Source of the DNA: Bryobacterales bacterium
GTDB taxonomy: Bacteria; Acidobacteriota; Terriglobia; Bryobacterales; Bryobacteraceae
Direction of reading: 5' to 3'
Assembly: GCA_003167495.1 (NCBI GenBank)
Contig: PMSX01000257.1
Span: 1 to 36,360, forward strand
Length of the DNA stretch: 36,360 bases
This document shows, in pieces, positions 1 to 7,650 of the stretch (position 1 is the stretch's first letter; the number at the start of each line of letters is the position of its first letter). The position numbers and the translations under genes are program-made. Below the pieces are notes generated by a model. It saw only the letters and a program-made list of their open reading frames with translations. It was not told the origin of the DNA and ran no database searches.

Positions 1-9
1 GCCCGTATC

Positions 10-1467
10 TTAGCGCTTATGGCACATGGACCCCTGCAAACGGACCGGGCGTTGGAGGGAAGGCGTGGCGCAGAAAAATTCTCCCGCCTTTAGTTGCCCC
101 GGGTTCAACCCGCTGAGGCCGCGCTGCTCCATGGCTTCCTGGATGAACTTAACGACCTGCGTGGTGTTTGCCGTGCCAAAGATCTGAGTGGCGAAGTTGG
201 CCGTCGCATTATAGTCCAGGTCCTTTGGATTTTGTGTCGCCAAGAGTAGCCCAAGCCCGTACTTACGCGCCTGCTGTGCTAACAACATCAGTGCCGGCTT
301 CGATTCGGCATTGTTCCTGGGAAGAAAGGGTGCCGCTTCATCAAGGACAAGCAGGCCCCTCACAGATGAACGGGCCTGCGATGGGTTCCTGCGAATCCAA
401 TTGAACAATACGCTGGCCAACTGCCCGATGAATCGCGCCTGTGCGCTGACATCCGACATGGCGAACAAGCTAACAACGGAAACGCGCGGCCGTGCAGAAT
501 TGACTCCGAACAAAACGGCAGGGTCGAGGTCTTCGCCTTGTCCACCGTAGAGTGGATCGGCCACCCAGGTGGCTTGGATTCGATCAGCCATGCCAGCGGC
601 AAGCTTTCGTTCGTTCTGATAGCCCTGGAATGCTTCGGCCGGTAAGTCGCGCAATCCTGCAATCAGTCGCTCCAACTCGCTCCCGGAATGTTGCGGCTGC
701 CGCGTCAGCCACTCCACAACTTTCTTGAGTATCGCTTTTTCCACGGTAGGGTTCTTTTTCTGAACCGCGAGAGGCAGCAGTCCCGCGATGGCAACCTCTA
801 TCACTTGTTCGCGGTCGTAAGGCTCGGCGGAAGGACCACTCAAGTTGGGCAGCGGAGCCAGTTTCATAGTTCTGCCGCCAGCGTGCCCTGGTGTCCAGAT
901 ACACACATCGACGTTCTTGAAATAATCCTCCGCCAGTTGCGCGTCGCTTTCAGTCCACGACGAAGGAGGGCTCGCCCATCTGTCACCCAGCATCGACAGA
1001 TCCTTCGCTGTGTCGATGACAATCGATGAAATTCCGCACATCGCGGCCTCTTCCACCAATCGCTTGACAAAAACCGTCTTACCCCCACCCGATCCTGCCC
1101 GAAGAATCACATGCTGCGTCAGATTGACAAGCGGAAGATAGACCGGATCGCCGAGGGTTCCCCCCTCCAGACGTGAGCCAAGCGTGACCTGGACGCGAAG
1201 ATCTCGCTGTGCTTCGGCCTTATCCGCGGTAGGTCGCCCTTGGGCCTTAGCATCCGCAGCCGCTCCATCGGACTCAACTTCGTGCTCGCTGCCTTCTTGC
1301 CGGTTGCCATTCGGCGCGCTTTCAGTATGCAAAACCTCCTGCCAAGTGGGTACTAATTCTCGCAACAACGTTGTCTTGCTGAGCGGCCGGCTCCTCAAAA
1401 GCCAGGTTTTCAAATTGCGAATCGCCGCATTTCGATAACGCGACCACAGCAGCCAAAGTTTGCACAT
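10..1467 (-). CDS. HerA-like (DUF87) P-loop ATPase; possibly the C-terminal half of a broken AAA-HerA fusion
   Basis: A HerA/FtsK-superfamily ATPase, a family of ring-forming DNA translocases that often work with nucleases in repair and anti-phage defence. In the 485-residue frame the P-loop is AGSGGGKT at 124-131, Walker B is GLLVLDEA at 371-378, and a sensor-like stretch ATQNPKDLDY lies at 410-419. Residues 50-95 are a polar, low-complexity linker. The start is doubtful: no good start codon with a well-spaced ribosome site is visible, and the first 48 codons overlap the upstream ATPase in another frame. An AGGAGG sits only 2 nt before an in-frame TTG near 1330. The early segment TWLLRSRPLSKTTLLREL looks like genuine protein and reads as a natural continuation of the upstream ATPase, so the two may once have been one polypeptide. 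The ATPase core itself is intact. Family assignment is confident; the role in defence is inference. Confidence 0.8.
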   Translation of the reverse strand: MCKLWLLWSRYRNAAIRNLKTWLLRSRPLSKTTLLRELVPTWQEVLHTESAPNGNRQEGSEHEVESDGAAADAKAQGRPTADKAEAQRDLRVQVTLGSRLEGGTLGDPVYLPLVNLTQHVILRAGSGGGKTVFVKRLVEEAAMCGISSIVIDTAKDLSMLGDRWASPPSSWTESDAQLAEDYFKNVDVCIWTPGHAGGRTMKLAPLPNLSGPSAEPYDREQVIEVAIAGLLPLAVQKKNPTVEKAILKKVVEWLTRQPQHSGSELERLIAGLRDLPAEAFQGYQNERKLAAGMADRIQATWVADPLYGGQGEDLDPAVLFGVNSARPRVSVVSLFAMSDVSAQARFIGQLASVLFNWIRRNPSQARSSVRGLLVLDEAAPFLPRNNAESKPALMLLAQQARKYGLGLLLATQNPKDLDYNATANFATQIFGTANTTQVVKFIQEAMEQRGLSGLNPGQLKAGEFFCATPSLQRPVRLQGSMCHKR

Positions 1468-3162
1468 CGTGGGCGGTAATAGGGAGGAACTCTGCTCCGC
1501 ATTCTTCGATGGCTCGTTTCACAAGTTTAACGGTTTCCGCCCCCGAAGGAGGCGGCGCATTCCGCAGCAAAAACAGCCGCCGGCCGTCCAGCTTCTCAGA
1601 CATTCCAGAGGTGGTCAGAGCGGCGCTCAGCCGGACCTGGAAGGCTCTCGCGTTCGTCTTTTGTAGAATTCGAACGCAAACATGTTCCTCCCGGTCGCCT
1701 TCCACCCTGAAGATTCGGCGCATCCGTAAATGCAGGCTCTCAAACTGCCTAGTCTCGTGAAAGTCGGCATCTACAGCCAAGTCGATATTCGGCTGGGGCG
1801 GCACTTCTAGACGGAATAATCGTGCGGCTTCTCCAAGAATGTCCCCCAATTGGTCTTCGCCATCCTGATCGAGTAACCTGCGCGTGTCGACAGCGGCAAA
1901 CTCTTGGCTAAAACGGCGGTCGAGCTCAGACAGGTCAGGGCCCCCATTGATCGCCGGACCAAAGTCAGAATAGTTTCCCAGCTCCGTCACCTTGCCCGCT
2001 CGCACGCACGCTAGGCGGTGACTGTCGCAGCGATTGAGGATTTCGCGCGGCGTCAGACCCGGAGGGAGCGACTTAAAGAAACCGCGAGCGAAAGGCCAAG
2101 CTGGATAGGTAGGCGTGAAGTTGGCGCGGCGATAGCATTCAGTAAGCCGGCCTTCGACCAAGCCCTGCGGAGTGCCAGGATCACGGATAAGGTCCAGAAG
2201 TTCGATTTCTTCGAAGCGATGCTTAAACGAATCCACGGCGCGCTTTTGTAGTGCGTTCCAACTCGACTCTAGGCACGTTATGATCATGAGAGTTTTAGCA
2301 AACTCCCCTCGAACCGCCATCATGCCGTTCACAACGTCAAACAGAACGTGTAAAGCCTCCTTCATTCGGAGGCTTGTCGTATCCTCAGGATCCGCCAAAT
2401 TATTTTGTGCCACGAACGGATCCAGTTGATCGAAGGCCAGCAGCGTGGGACCAGATAGACTGAGGAACCAGGCAAGATCCGTGGCCACTCTCTTAGCAGA
2501 ATTAGGCCCGGACAAGTAGATTTTCTTCGACTCATCGTCGATCTGCTCAATGCCTTGCAGAAATGAATACGCGCGCTCTGACAAGTCGATATCTTCGGAT
2601 TCGAGCTATAAGAGTGCTCGGAACACCCGTGGGCGCGTTGTTAAATCGCGGCCATAAATTGGGCGGAGCGATGAGATGAGTTCATTAGCGAATGAGACAA
2701 GTTCCTCGCGTGGCAGAGATCGGCTGCCATTGAGGACCGCAGTGACATCATGCGCTCCATTGCCCTTGCTGAACAGAACTTTTAGGATACGTAGGAGCTG
2801 AGGCACTTCGTTCATGGACTTCCGAAGGCTTTGCAGATAGTGCATTGCCAGGAGCGGCCAGAACTCACGGACATCGGTCAAATCGCTGAGCACAAAGTTA
2901 GCTCCCTGCCGGCCGGCTTCTCGCCGGATCTCACCCAGCAGATGCGTCTTTCCGGAACCGGCGGGCCTACAAGACAGAGTCCGCGTGGGTTGATTCCGTC
3001 CTCGAGATTCCTGGCGCGCTGTAAAGTGTCCGCGAATCGCTCTAGCGCGCGCCGCTGCAAGGGAAGGTGATCGGCGGGACGATCCATCCACACCTGTTGA
3101 AGTTCGAACACGCTGTGGAACTCAACACGGCTAAACGCCGAAAAGGCCGCATCTGTCGTCAT
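1322..3162 (-). pseudogene. AAA-type P-loop ATPase broken by a frameshift and a stop codon
   Basis: Three minus-strand pieces form one ATPase of about 613 residues. The first piece starts with ATG at 3162 and runs into GLCLVGPP, after which the frame is lost. One extra G near 2958 would restore the P-loop GPPGSGKTHLL, whose second half is found in the next frame. That frame runs to TAG at 2608-2606. The codons after it continue in the same frame (LESEDIDLSERAYSF) into a third piece with Walker B LLAFDQLDPF, and then to 1322. Walker A and Walker B therefore now lie on separate open frames. The start overlaps the stop of the upstream small gene (ATGA), which indicates translational coupling. 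The family (AAA/STAND-like NTPase) rests on the two Walker motifs only. Loss of function is inferred; the indel could be a sequencing error, but the TAG would have to be a separate substitution. Confidence 0.75.
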
Positions 3163-3787
3163 TTTGGTTCGTGGTGTAGGTAGATCACGTGACGTCGGCG
3201 GTCTGCAACCTGAAACGCAGCACGCTCGTCCTCTTCATCCCGGCTCATCGGGTCGTCTTCCGGATAGAAATCTGCTTCGCCCGAACCAATCAGCTCGGCG
3301 AAGGCGCCGTCCTGCGTTTCACGGTCAAATGATAAGCGCTTACGAAGATCCTTCAATAGAATTCGGCTCTTGTAAGAGCCTCCGGACAGCGCAAGATAAG
3401 CGTGGCGAACGGTCTCCACTGCATCTGAAACATTCGCAACTGCTGGCTCTATCGTGGCTTTAAGAAAACCCTCGAACGAAAGATTATTCGCTGCCAGGAA
3501 CGCCGCTTGGCGCGAACTAGATCGAGTACCAAGCAGACAGCCTTTGCGCTTCCCTTCAGTTCCGCGTACAAATGCTCACCAGCCCAGCGAACGGATTCTG
3601 CGTTTGCCTCCAATTCTCGCGATCTCCCCTTGCGCGTAAGCTTCAGCAGGCCGGTTTGTTCCGTAAGGCTGTCAAGCGTCGCGATAGACATCTTCGTCAA
3701 GCCGAGCTGTGACTTAGTGAATGATTTACCGAATAACGCCGCATAAAGTACAAGGCATTTGTAATCTGGATCAAGTTCTTTAGACAT
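3159..3787 (-). pseudogene. Small operon protein of unknown function, frameshifted
   Basis: The first frame (ATG at 3787, 112 codons) begins like a small winged-helix-type protein (KSQLGLTKMSIATLDSLTEQ), then becomes Arg/Lys-rich and stops at 3449. From about 3516 the neighbouring frame reads smoothly without a stop through SRQAAFLAANNLSFEGFLKA and SDAVETVRHAYLALSGGSYK to a stop at 3159. One lost base around 3510-3530 explains both pieces, giving an intact product of about 210 residues. The start overlaps the end of the DUF559 gene by 8 bp, and the stop overlaps the ATPase start as ATGA, so it belongs to the same operon. The C-terminal half is acidic. I do not recognise a family with certainty. 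The helix-turn-helix idea for the N-terminus is a guess from pattern alone. Confidence 0.65.
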
Positions 3788-4592
3788 GAAATAGCTTCTT
3801 CCTGAGGTGGACGTAGCGTCGAATTTTCTGAACCACCAGACCTACGTCCTGGGAGACTTCCTGATCGGTCATTCGGAGCGTCACGTACCCCGAAGCACCT
3901 GTCTCATAGTCTCGTTGTCGATCATCGACGAAACTCTCAGGGCTTGAATGAAAGTGATAGCTGTCAATCTCTACGATGAACCGTCCCGCCCGCCACACAA
4001 AGTCTACCCGGGGCCTCGTTTGAAATACCGTTAGTAGCATGAGGTTCGGCTCAAACAGGCCCCGCAGATCCGGATCGCGCTCCAAATATGTCGCCAAGGT
4101 CTCCTCCACCGTGCTCTTCGGTACGGCGCGTTTCTGCGGCTTGGTGTCTGTTGCTCCATGGACGATCATCGTTGGTAGGCGAGAGACCCTGTCTATCCAC
4201 TCAGCCACCGTTCCTGCGTTCCGAATGCCTGTTACATCCAACAGTGGCACTACCCCTATGAAAACGCGTTCACACCCGTGATCCACCCATCGGATCAAGC
4301 GGTCAACATTTGTCTCCGCCGAATAGCCGCTAGGCAGCGGTGGCTGATTCAATGCGAGCATTGCCTGAGCAGCTTCGAGCCACTTATCGCGCGGCCTGGG
4401 GTTGATATTTCGCAATTGTCGTTCCAGAACATGACGGGCTAGCGCCAGCGTGAAATCGTCAATCGCGTGATTGGCAGCGGGAAACTGCGCGTAGATAGCA
4501 CCGATAGCCGAACCGCGTCCGATTTGTTCGCTAACAAAGCCGATCACGTCAGGCTGCTCGAATATCTCTATAGAGCCTCCACCCGTCATCAT
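3780..4592 (-). CDS. DUF559-like PD-(D/E)XK nuclease
   Basis: The C-terminal third matches the DUF559/Vsr-like endonuclease fold: RPRVDFVW with D197, then FIVEIDSYHFH with E208 and D210, then an Arg-rich helix (DDRQRDYE) and a final strand YVTLRMTDQEV. This is the usual order of a metal-dependent PD-(D/E)XK nuclease core. The first 160 residues are not assigned to a known domain. The gene is the first of the leftward operon (DUF559, small protein, AAA ATPase, HerA). A GGGAGG ribosome site lies 2 nt before ATG 4592 and 5 nt before the adjacent in-frame ATG 4589, so 4589 may be the true start. Unlike its neighbours it is intact. The likely role, by family and neighbourhood, is cutting DNA for an NTPase-driven restriction or defence module; substrate unknown. 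Confidence 0.75.
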   Translation of the reverse strand: MMTGGGSIEIFEQPDVIGFVSEQIGRGSAIGAIYAQFPAANHAIDDFTLALARHVLERQLRNINPRPRDKWLEAAQAMLALNQPPLPSGYSAETNVDRLIRWVDHGCERVFIGVVPLLDVTGIRNAGTVAEWIDRVSRLPTMIVHGATDTKPQKRAVPKSTVEETLATYLERDPDLRGLFEPNLMLLTVFQTRPRVDFVWRAGRFIVEIDSYHFHSSPESFVDDRQRDYETGASGYVTLRMTDQEVSQDVGLVVQKIRRYVHLRKKLFHV

Positions 4593-4685
4593 CGCCTCCC
4601 TCTAACGGCATGGTGCCCTCAGGAACTATACGTGACCAACTGTGGTTGGAATTCTCGTCCCAACTAGGCGAAGTCCCACAATCCT

Positions 4686-5390
4686 TCTCGACACGGTCGA
4701 ATAGGAGGGTGTTCCTTATCATGTAACCCAACGCGGCAACGGGCGCCAACAAGTCTTCTTTGAGGAACGAGACCATCGTCTTGTATTTGGATCTCTTCGG
4801 CAGTTACTGCAAGGAGGCAGGGCTGCACGTTTGGCCGACTGCCTAATGCCCAGCCACGTTCACCTCGTGGTCGTTCCGGAGCGCAGCACCGCTATGGCCC
4901 ACGCGCTGGGAAGGACGCACGCCGATTTCGCCCGTTACTGCAACTTGCGAAAGAGAGCATGCGGCCATGTGTGGCAGGCTCGCTATTACTCAACGCCCCT
5001 AGACGGCACACATCTCTGGCAGGCCATGGCCTATGTCGAACGCAACCCGGTTCGTGCACACTTGGCGGCACAAGCCGAGCCGCATGCTTGGTCGAGCGCA
5101 CGAGTGCGGTTAGCGGGTGCAGACGGCGCGGGCTTAGTTGATCTGACCCCGTGGCGAATAGAGTACGATTGGCCGCGATGGAAAAGGTGCTGAACACCAG
5201 CATTGGCGAGGAAGCGTTCGGCCAGCGACTGCAGGAAGCCAGCCGTCGCGGTCGCCCGTTTGGTGGCGAACGGTTTATTGAAGACTTGGAGAAGCGCTGC
5301 GGGCGAAGATTACGCGCTCTGCCGGTTGGACGCCCGAAGAAGGCAAGCAAAGAGGAGAAGGATCAGCTGGCGTTTGGATTTGATATTTGA
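4686..5390 (+). pseudogene. REP-associated (Y1/HUH, IS200-like) transposase, multiply frameshifted
   Basis: Pieces in successive frames rebuild one typical RAYT. VPYHVTQRGNGRQQVFFEER begins at 4711, followed by YLDLFGSYCKEAGLHVW from 4784. ADCLMPSHVHLVVVP follows in the long piece starting at 4831, and the C-terminus VLNTSIGEEAFGQRLQEA ends at 5390. The HUH motif (HVH in PSHVHL) and the catalytic Tyr region (FARYCN) are both present. Apparent indels are an extra base near 4710 and near 4783, a lost G at the TGG/GCC join near 4834, and a lost base near 5182. No frame covers the whole protein, so it should be inactive. RAYTs are usually single-copy domesticated transposases that act on REP palindromes. 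It sits beside the decaying operon on the opposite strand, overlapping its upstream region. Confidence 0.85.
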
Positions 5391-5697
5391 GTGTGTGAGC
5401 CCATCGGAGAAAAAATTTCCGAACGAAGAATCAACAACTTACAGACCCAACATTCTTGTAAGTTATAGATCTTACGTGCGACGCGATTTTCATTCCGACA
5501 GGCTCGTGTGCTGTCCCTATTTTCACTGTCTCACTTTTGGGGTGCACTCCATTTGTGTCCCGCTTTTGTCGTCCCCGCCTTTGTCCGCCTAGTTCGTTCG
5601 CGGACTCGTGACGAGGAATGCGCTCGAATGGTGTTTGAGTCCACACTGTCACTAGTTTGGACCTACTTTGGAATACTGGTTGGGACACTAAAACTGT
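5391..5697. other. Gene-free stretch between transposase remnant and permease
   Basis: This 307-bp stretch holds no convincing open frame. The only clear structure is a short inverted repeat at 5436-5464. It should contain the promoter of the downstream permease, but I see no strong -35/-10 pair and no recognisable cyclic-di-AMP (ydaO) riboswitch. Confidence 0.5.
5436..5464. repeat. 8-bp inverted repeat
   Basis: AACTTACA at 5436-5443 is matched perfectly by TGTAAGTT at 5457-5464, with 13 nt between. There is no T-run after it, so it is more likely an operator or a remnant of a transposase target palindrome than a terminator. Confidence 0.4.
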
Positions 5698-7575
5698 TTG
5701 GAGCAATCCTTGACCCTAACCGACTTCCTCATCGGCCGCCCGCTGGCAACTTCAGAAGAACGCGCAGAACAGATCGGCACTTCAGCTGGCATTCCGATTT
5801 TCGGTCTCGATGCACTCAGTTCGGCGGCATACGGGCCCGAAGCGGCGTTAACGCTGCTCATCCCGTTGGGTCTGGTGGGGTCGACCTACATTCTGCCCTT
5901 GAGCATTAGCATCATCATCCTGCTCATCATCGTATTCTTTTCGTACCGCCAAACTATAGCCGCTTATCCCGGCGGCGGCGGATCCTATACCGTAGCGCAT
6001 GAAAACCTCGGCACCTTTCCCGGTCTCCTGGCCGCAGCCGCGTTGATGATTGATTACGTTCTGACAGCGGCTGTCGGGATTTCGGCCGGCATCGGCGCGC
6101 TCGTGTCCGCTGCCCCCTCCTTGCAATCGAAGACATTGCTGCTCTGCCTCATTGCTCTCGTGCTGCTGACCATCGCCAACCTGCGTGGCCAGCGCGAAGC
6201 CGGAGGCATCTTCATGTTCCCCACTTATCTGTTTCTGATCTGTATGTTCGCGATGATAGGAATCGGTGTCGCCAAAGTACTGCTCGCGGGCGGCCATCCT
6301 AGCCCTGTTATCGCACCCCCTGCTGCCCCGAAAGCGATCGAATTCGTGGGTGCCTGGATACTGCTCAAGGCATTTGCCAGCGGTTGCACGGCGCTAACCG
6401 GCGTCGAAGCCGTCAGCAACGGAGTCAAAGCCTTTCGTGAACCAACGGTTAAGACCGCTCAGCGCACTCTCGGCATCATTATCGCGGCCTTGGTCGTCAT
6501 GCTCGCCGGCATCGCCTATCTGGTAAAGGCATATCAAGTGGTCGCCACAGATCCGAATGCCCCAGGCTACGACAGCGTCCTGTCGATGCTTCTCCTCGCG
6601 GTCTCCGGCCGCGGCGCTTTCTACTACGTCTCTATTGGGTCCATTTTGTTAGTGCTGGTCTTTTCCGCCAACACAGCCTTCGCCGATTTTCCCCGCGTGT
6701 GCCACGTAATCGCCGACGATGGTTTCCTCCCACTCTCCTTTGCCAACCGCGGCCGCCGCCTCGTCTATTCGGAGGGCATCATTGTGCTCGCTGTGATCAC
6801 AGGCATTCTGCTCACTATTTTTGGCGGTGTCACAGACCGCCTCATTCCGCTCTATGCCGTCGGCGCTTTTCTCGCCTTCACTCTCTCGCAAGCGGGCATG
6901 GTCGCTCATTGGAAGCGCGAAGGTGGAGCGGGCAAGTTTGGGAACATGTTCGTCAACGGTTTAGGTGCATTTGTCACAGGCACAACAGTGCTGGTCGTCC
7001 TCGTTGCCAAGTTCATGGACGGTGCCTGGATCACTGCCGTCATGATCCCGGCTTTGCTTTCGATCATGTATTTCGTGCGCCGTCATTACGACTATGTGCG
7101 CGAGCAAGTAAAAACGAGCACGCCTTTGGACGTCTCAAATCTGCGTCCTCCGCTTGTGATCATCCCCATGCCGCAGTGGAGCCGCATGGCCAAGTATTCG
7201 CTCCGGATGGCCTTTGAAATCACCCACGAAATCCGCGTCGTCCACGTTGCCGAAGAAGACAGAGCCGCCGAATTCTGCGGCCTGTGGAGCCACTTGGTCC
7301 TCGAACCGGCCGCCAAGGCCAAGCTGCCCGCGCCAGAGTTGATTCAGATAAATTCTCCGTACCGCTTCGTCATCGGGCCCATTGTCGACTACGTTATTAA
7401 AACCGCCAACGAAAACCCCGGCCGCCGCATTGTCACGATTGTTCCGGAGTTGGTGGAGCGCAAATGGTATGCCTATTTTCTGCATACCCAACGCGCCGCT
7501 CTGCTCAAAACTTTGCTACTGATGAAGGGCAACCATCGCATTTCCGTCCTCAACATGCCTTGGTACTTGAAATAA
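5698..7575 (+). CDS. KimA-like APC-superfamily permease
   Basis: A 625-residue inner-membrane transporter with about 12 hydrophobic segments up to residue 465 and a soluble C-terminal domain of about 155 residues. The family signature is clear: GLDALSSAAYGPE near the start, YPGGGGSYTVAHENLG, FASGCTALTGVEAVSNGV, and LIPLYAVGAFLAFTLSQAG. Length, order and the ending MPWYLK resemble Bacillus KimA (YdaO), a proton-coupled potassium importer of the HAK/KUP/KT group, but amino-acid permeases of the APC superfamily share much of this. The soluble tail resembles a USP-like regulatory domain. The start is TTG 5698; a TAA in the same frame at 5689 rules out a longer protein, and TTG 5710 is an alternative. 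It stands alone. Substrate (K+ versus amino acid) is inferred. Confidence 0.8.
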   Translation: MEQSLTLTDFLIGRPLATSEERAEQIGTSAGIPIFGLDALSSAAYGPEAALTLLIPLGLVGSTYILPLSISIIILLIIVFFSYRQTIAAYPGGGGSYTVAHENLGTFPGLLAAAALMIDYVLTAAVGISAGIGALVSAAPSLQSKTLLLCLIALVLLTIANLRGQREAGGIFMFPTYLFLICMFAMIGIGVAKVLLAGGHPSPVIAPPAAPKAIEFVGAWILLKAFASGCTALTGVEAVSNGVKAFREPTVKTAQRTLGIIIAALVVMLAGIAYLVKAYQVVATDPNAPGYDSVLSMLLLAVSGRGAFYYVSIGSILLVLVFSANTAFADFPRVCHVIADDGFLPLSFANRGRRLVYSEGIIVLAVITGILLTIFGGVTDRLIPLYAVGAFLAFTLSQAGMVAHWKREGGAGKFGNMFVNGLGAFVTGTTVLVVLVAKFMDGAWITAVMIPALLSIMYFVRRHYDYVREQVKTSTPLDVSNLRPPLVIIPMPQWSRMAKYSLRMAFEITHEIRVVHVAEEDRAAEFCGLWSHLVLEPAAKAKLPAPELIQINSPYRFVIGPIVDYVIKTANENPGRRIVTIVPELVERKWYAYFLHTQRAALLKTLLLMKGNHRISVLNMPWYLK

Positions 7576-7650
7576 AGCAGCATCCTCAAGCAAGGGACCG
7601 CACGGCTGATGACCACCCGGGGGTGATATAACTAACATTCTGCTTTCAAC

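Noticed and set aside
4549-4776. A 75-codon minus-strand ORF upstream of the DUF559 gene
   Set aside because: Its first 20 or so codons are antisense to readable transposase sequence and it lacks a convincing ribosome site; probably a shadow.
5560-5697. A cyclic-di-AMP (ydaO) riboswitch before the KimA-like permease
   Set aside because: I looked for it because Bacillus kimA has one, but no matching conserved elements were seen.
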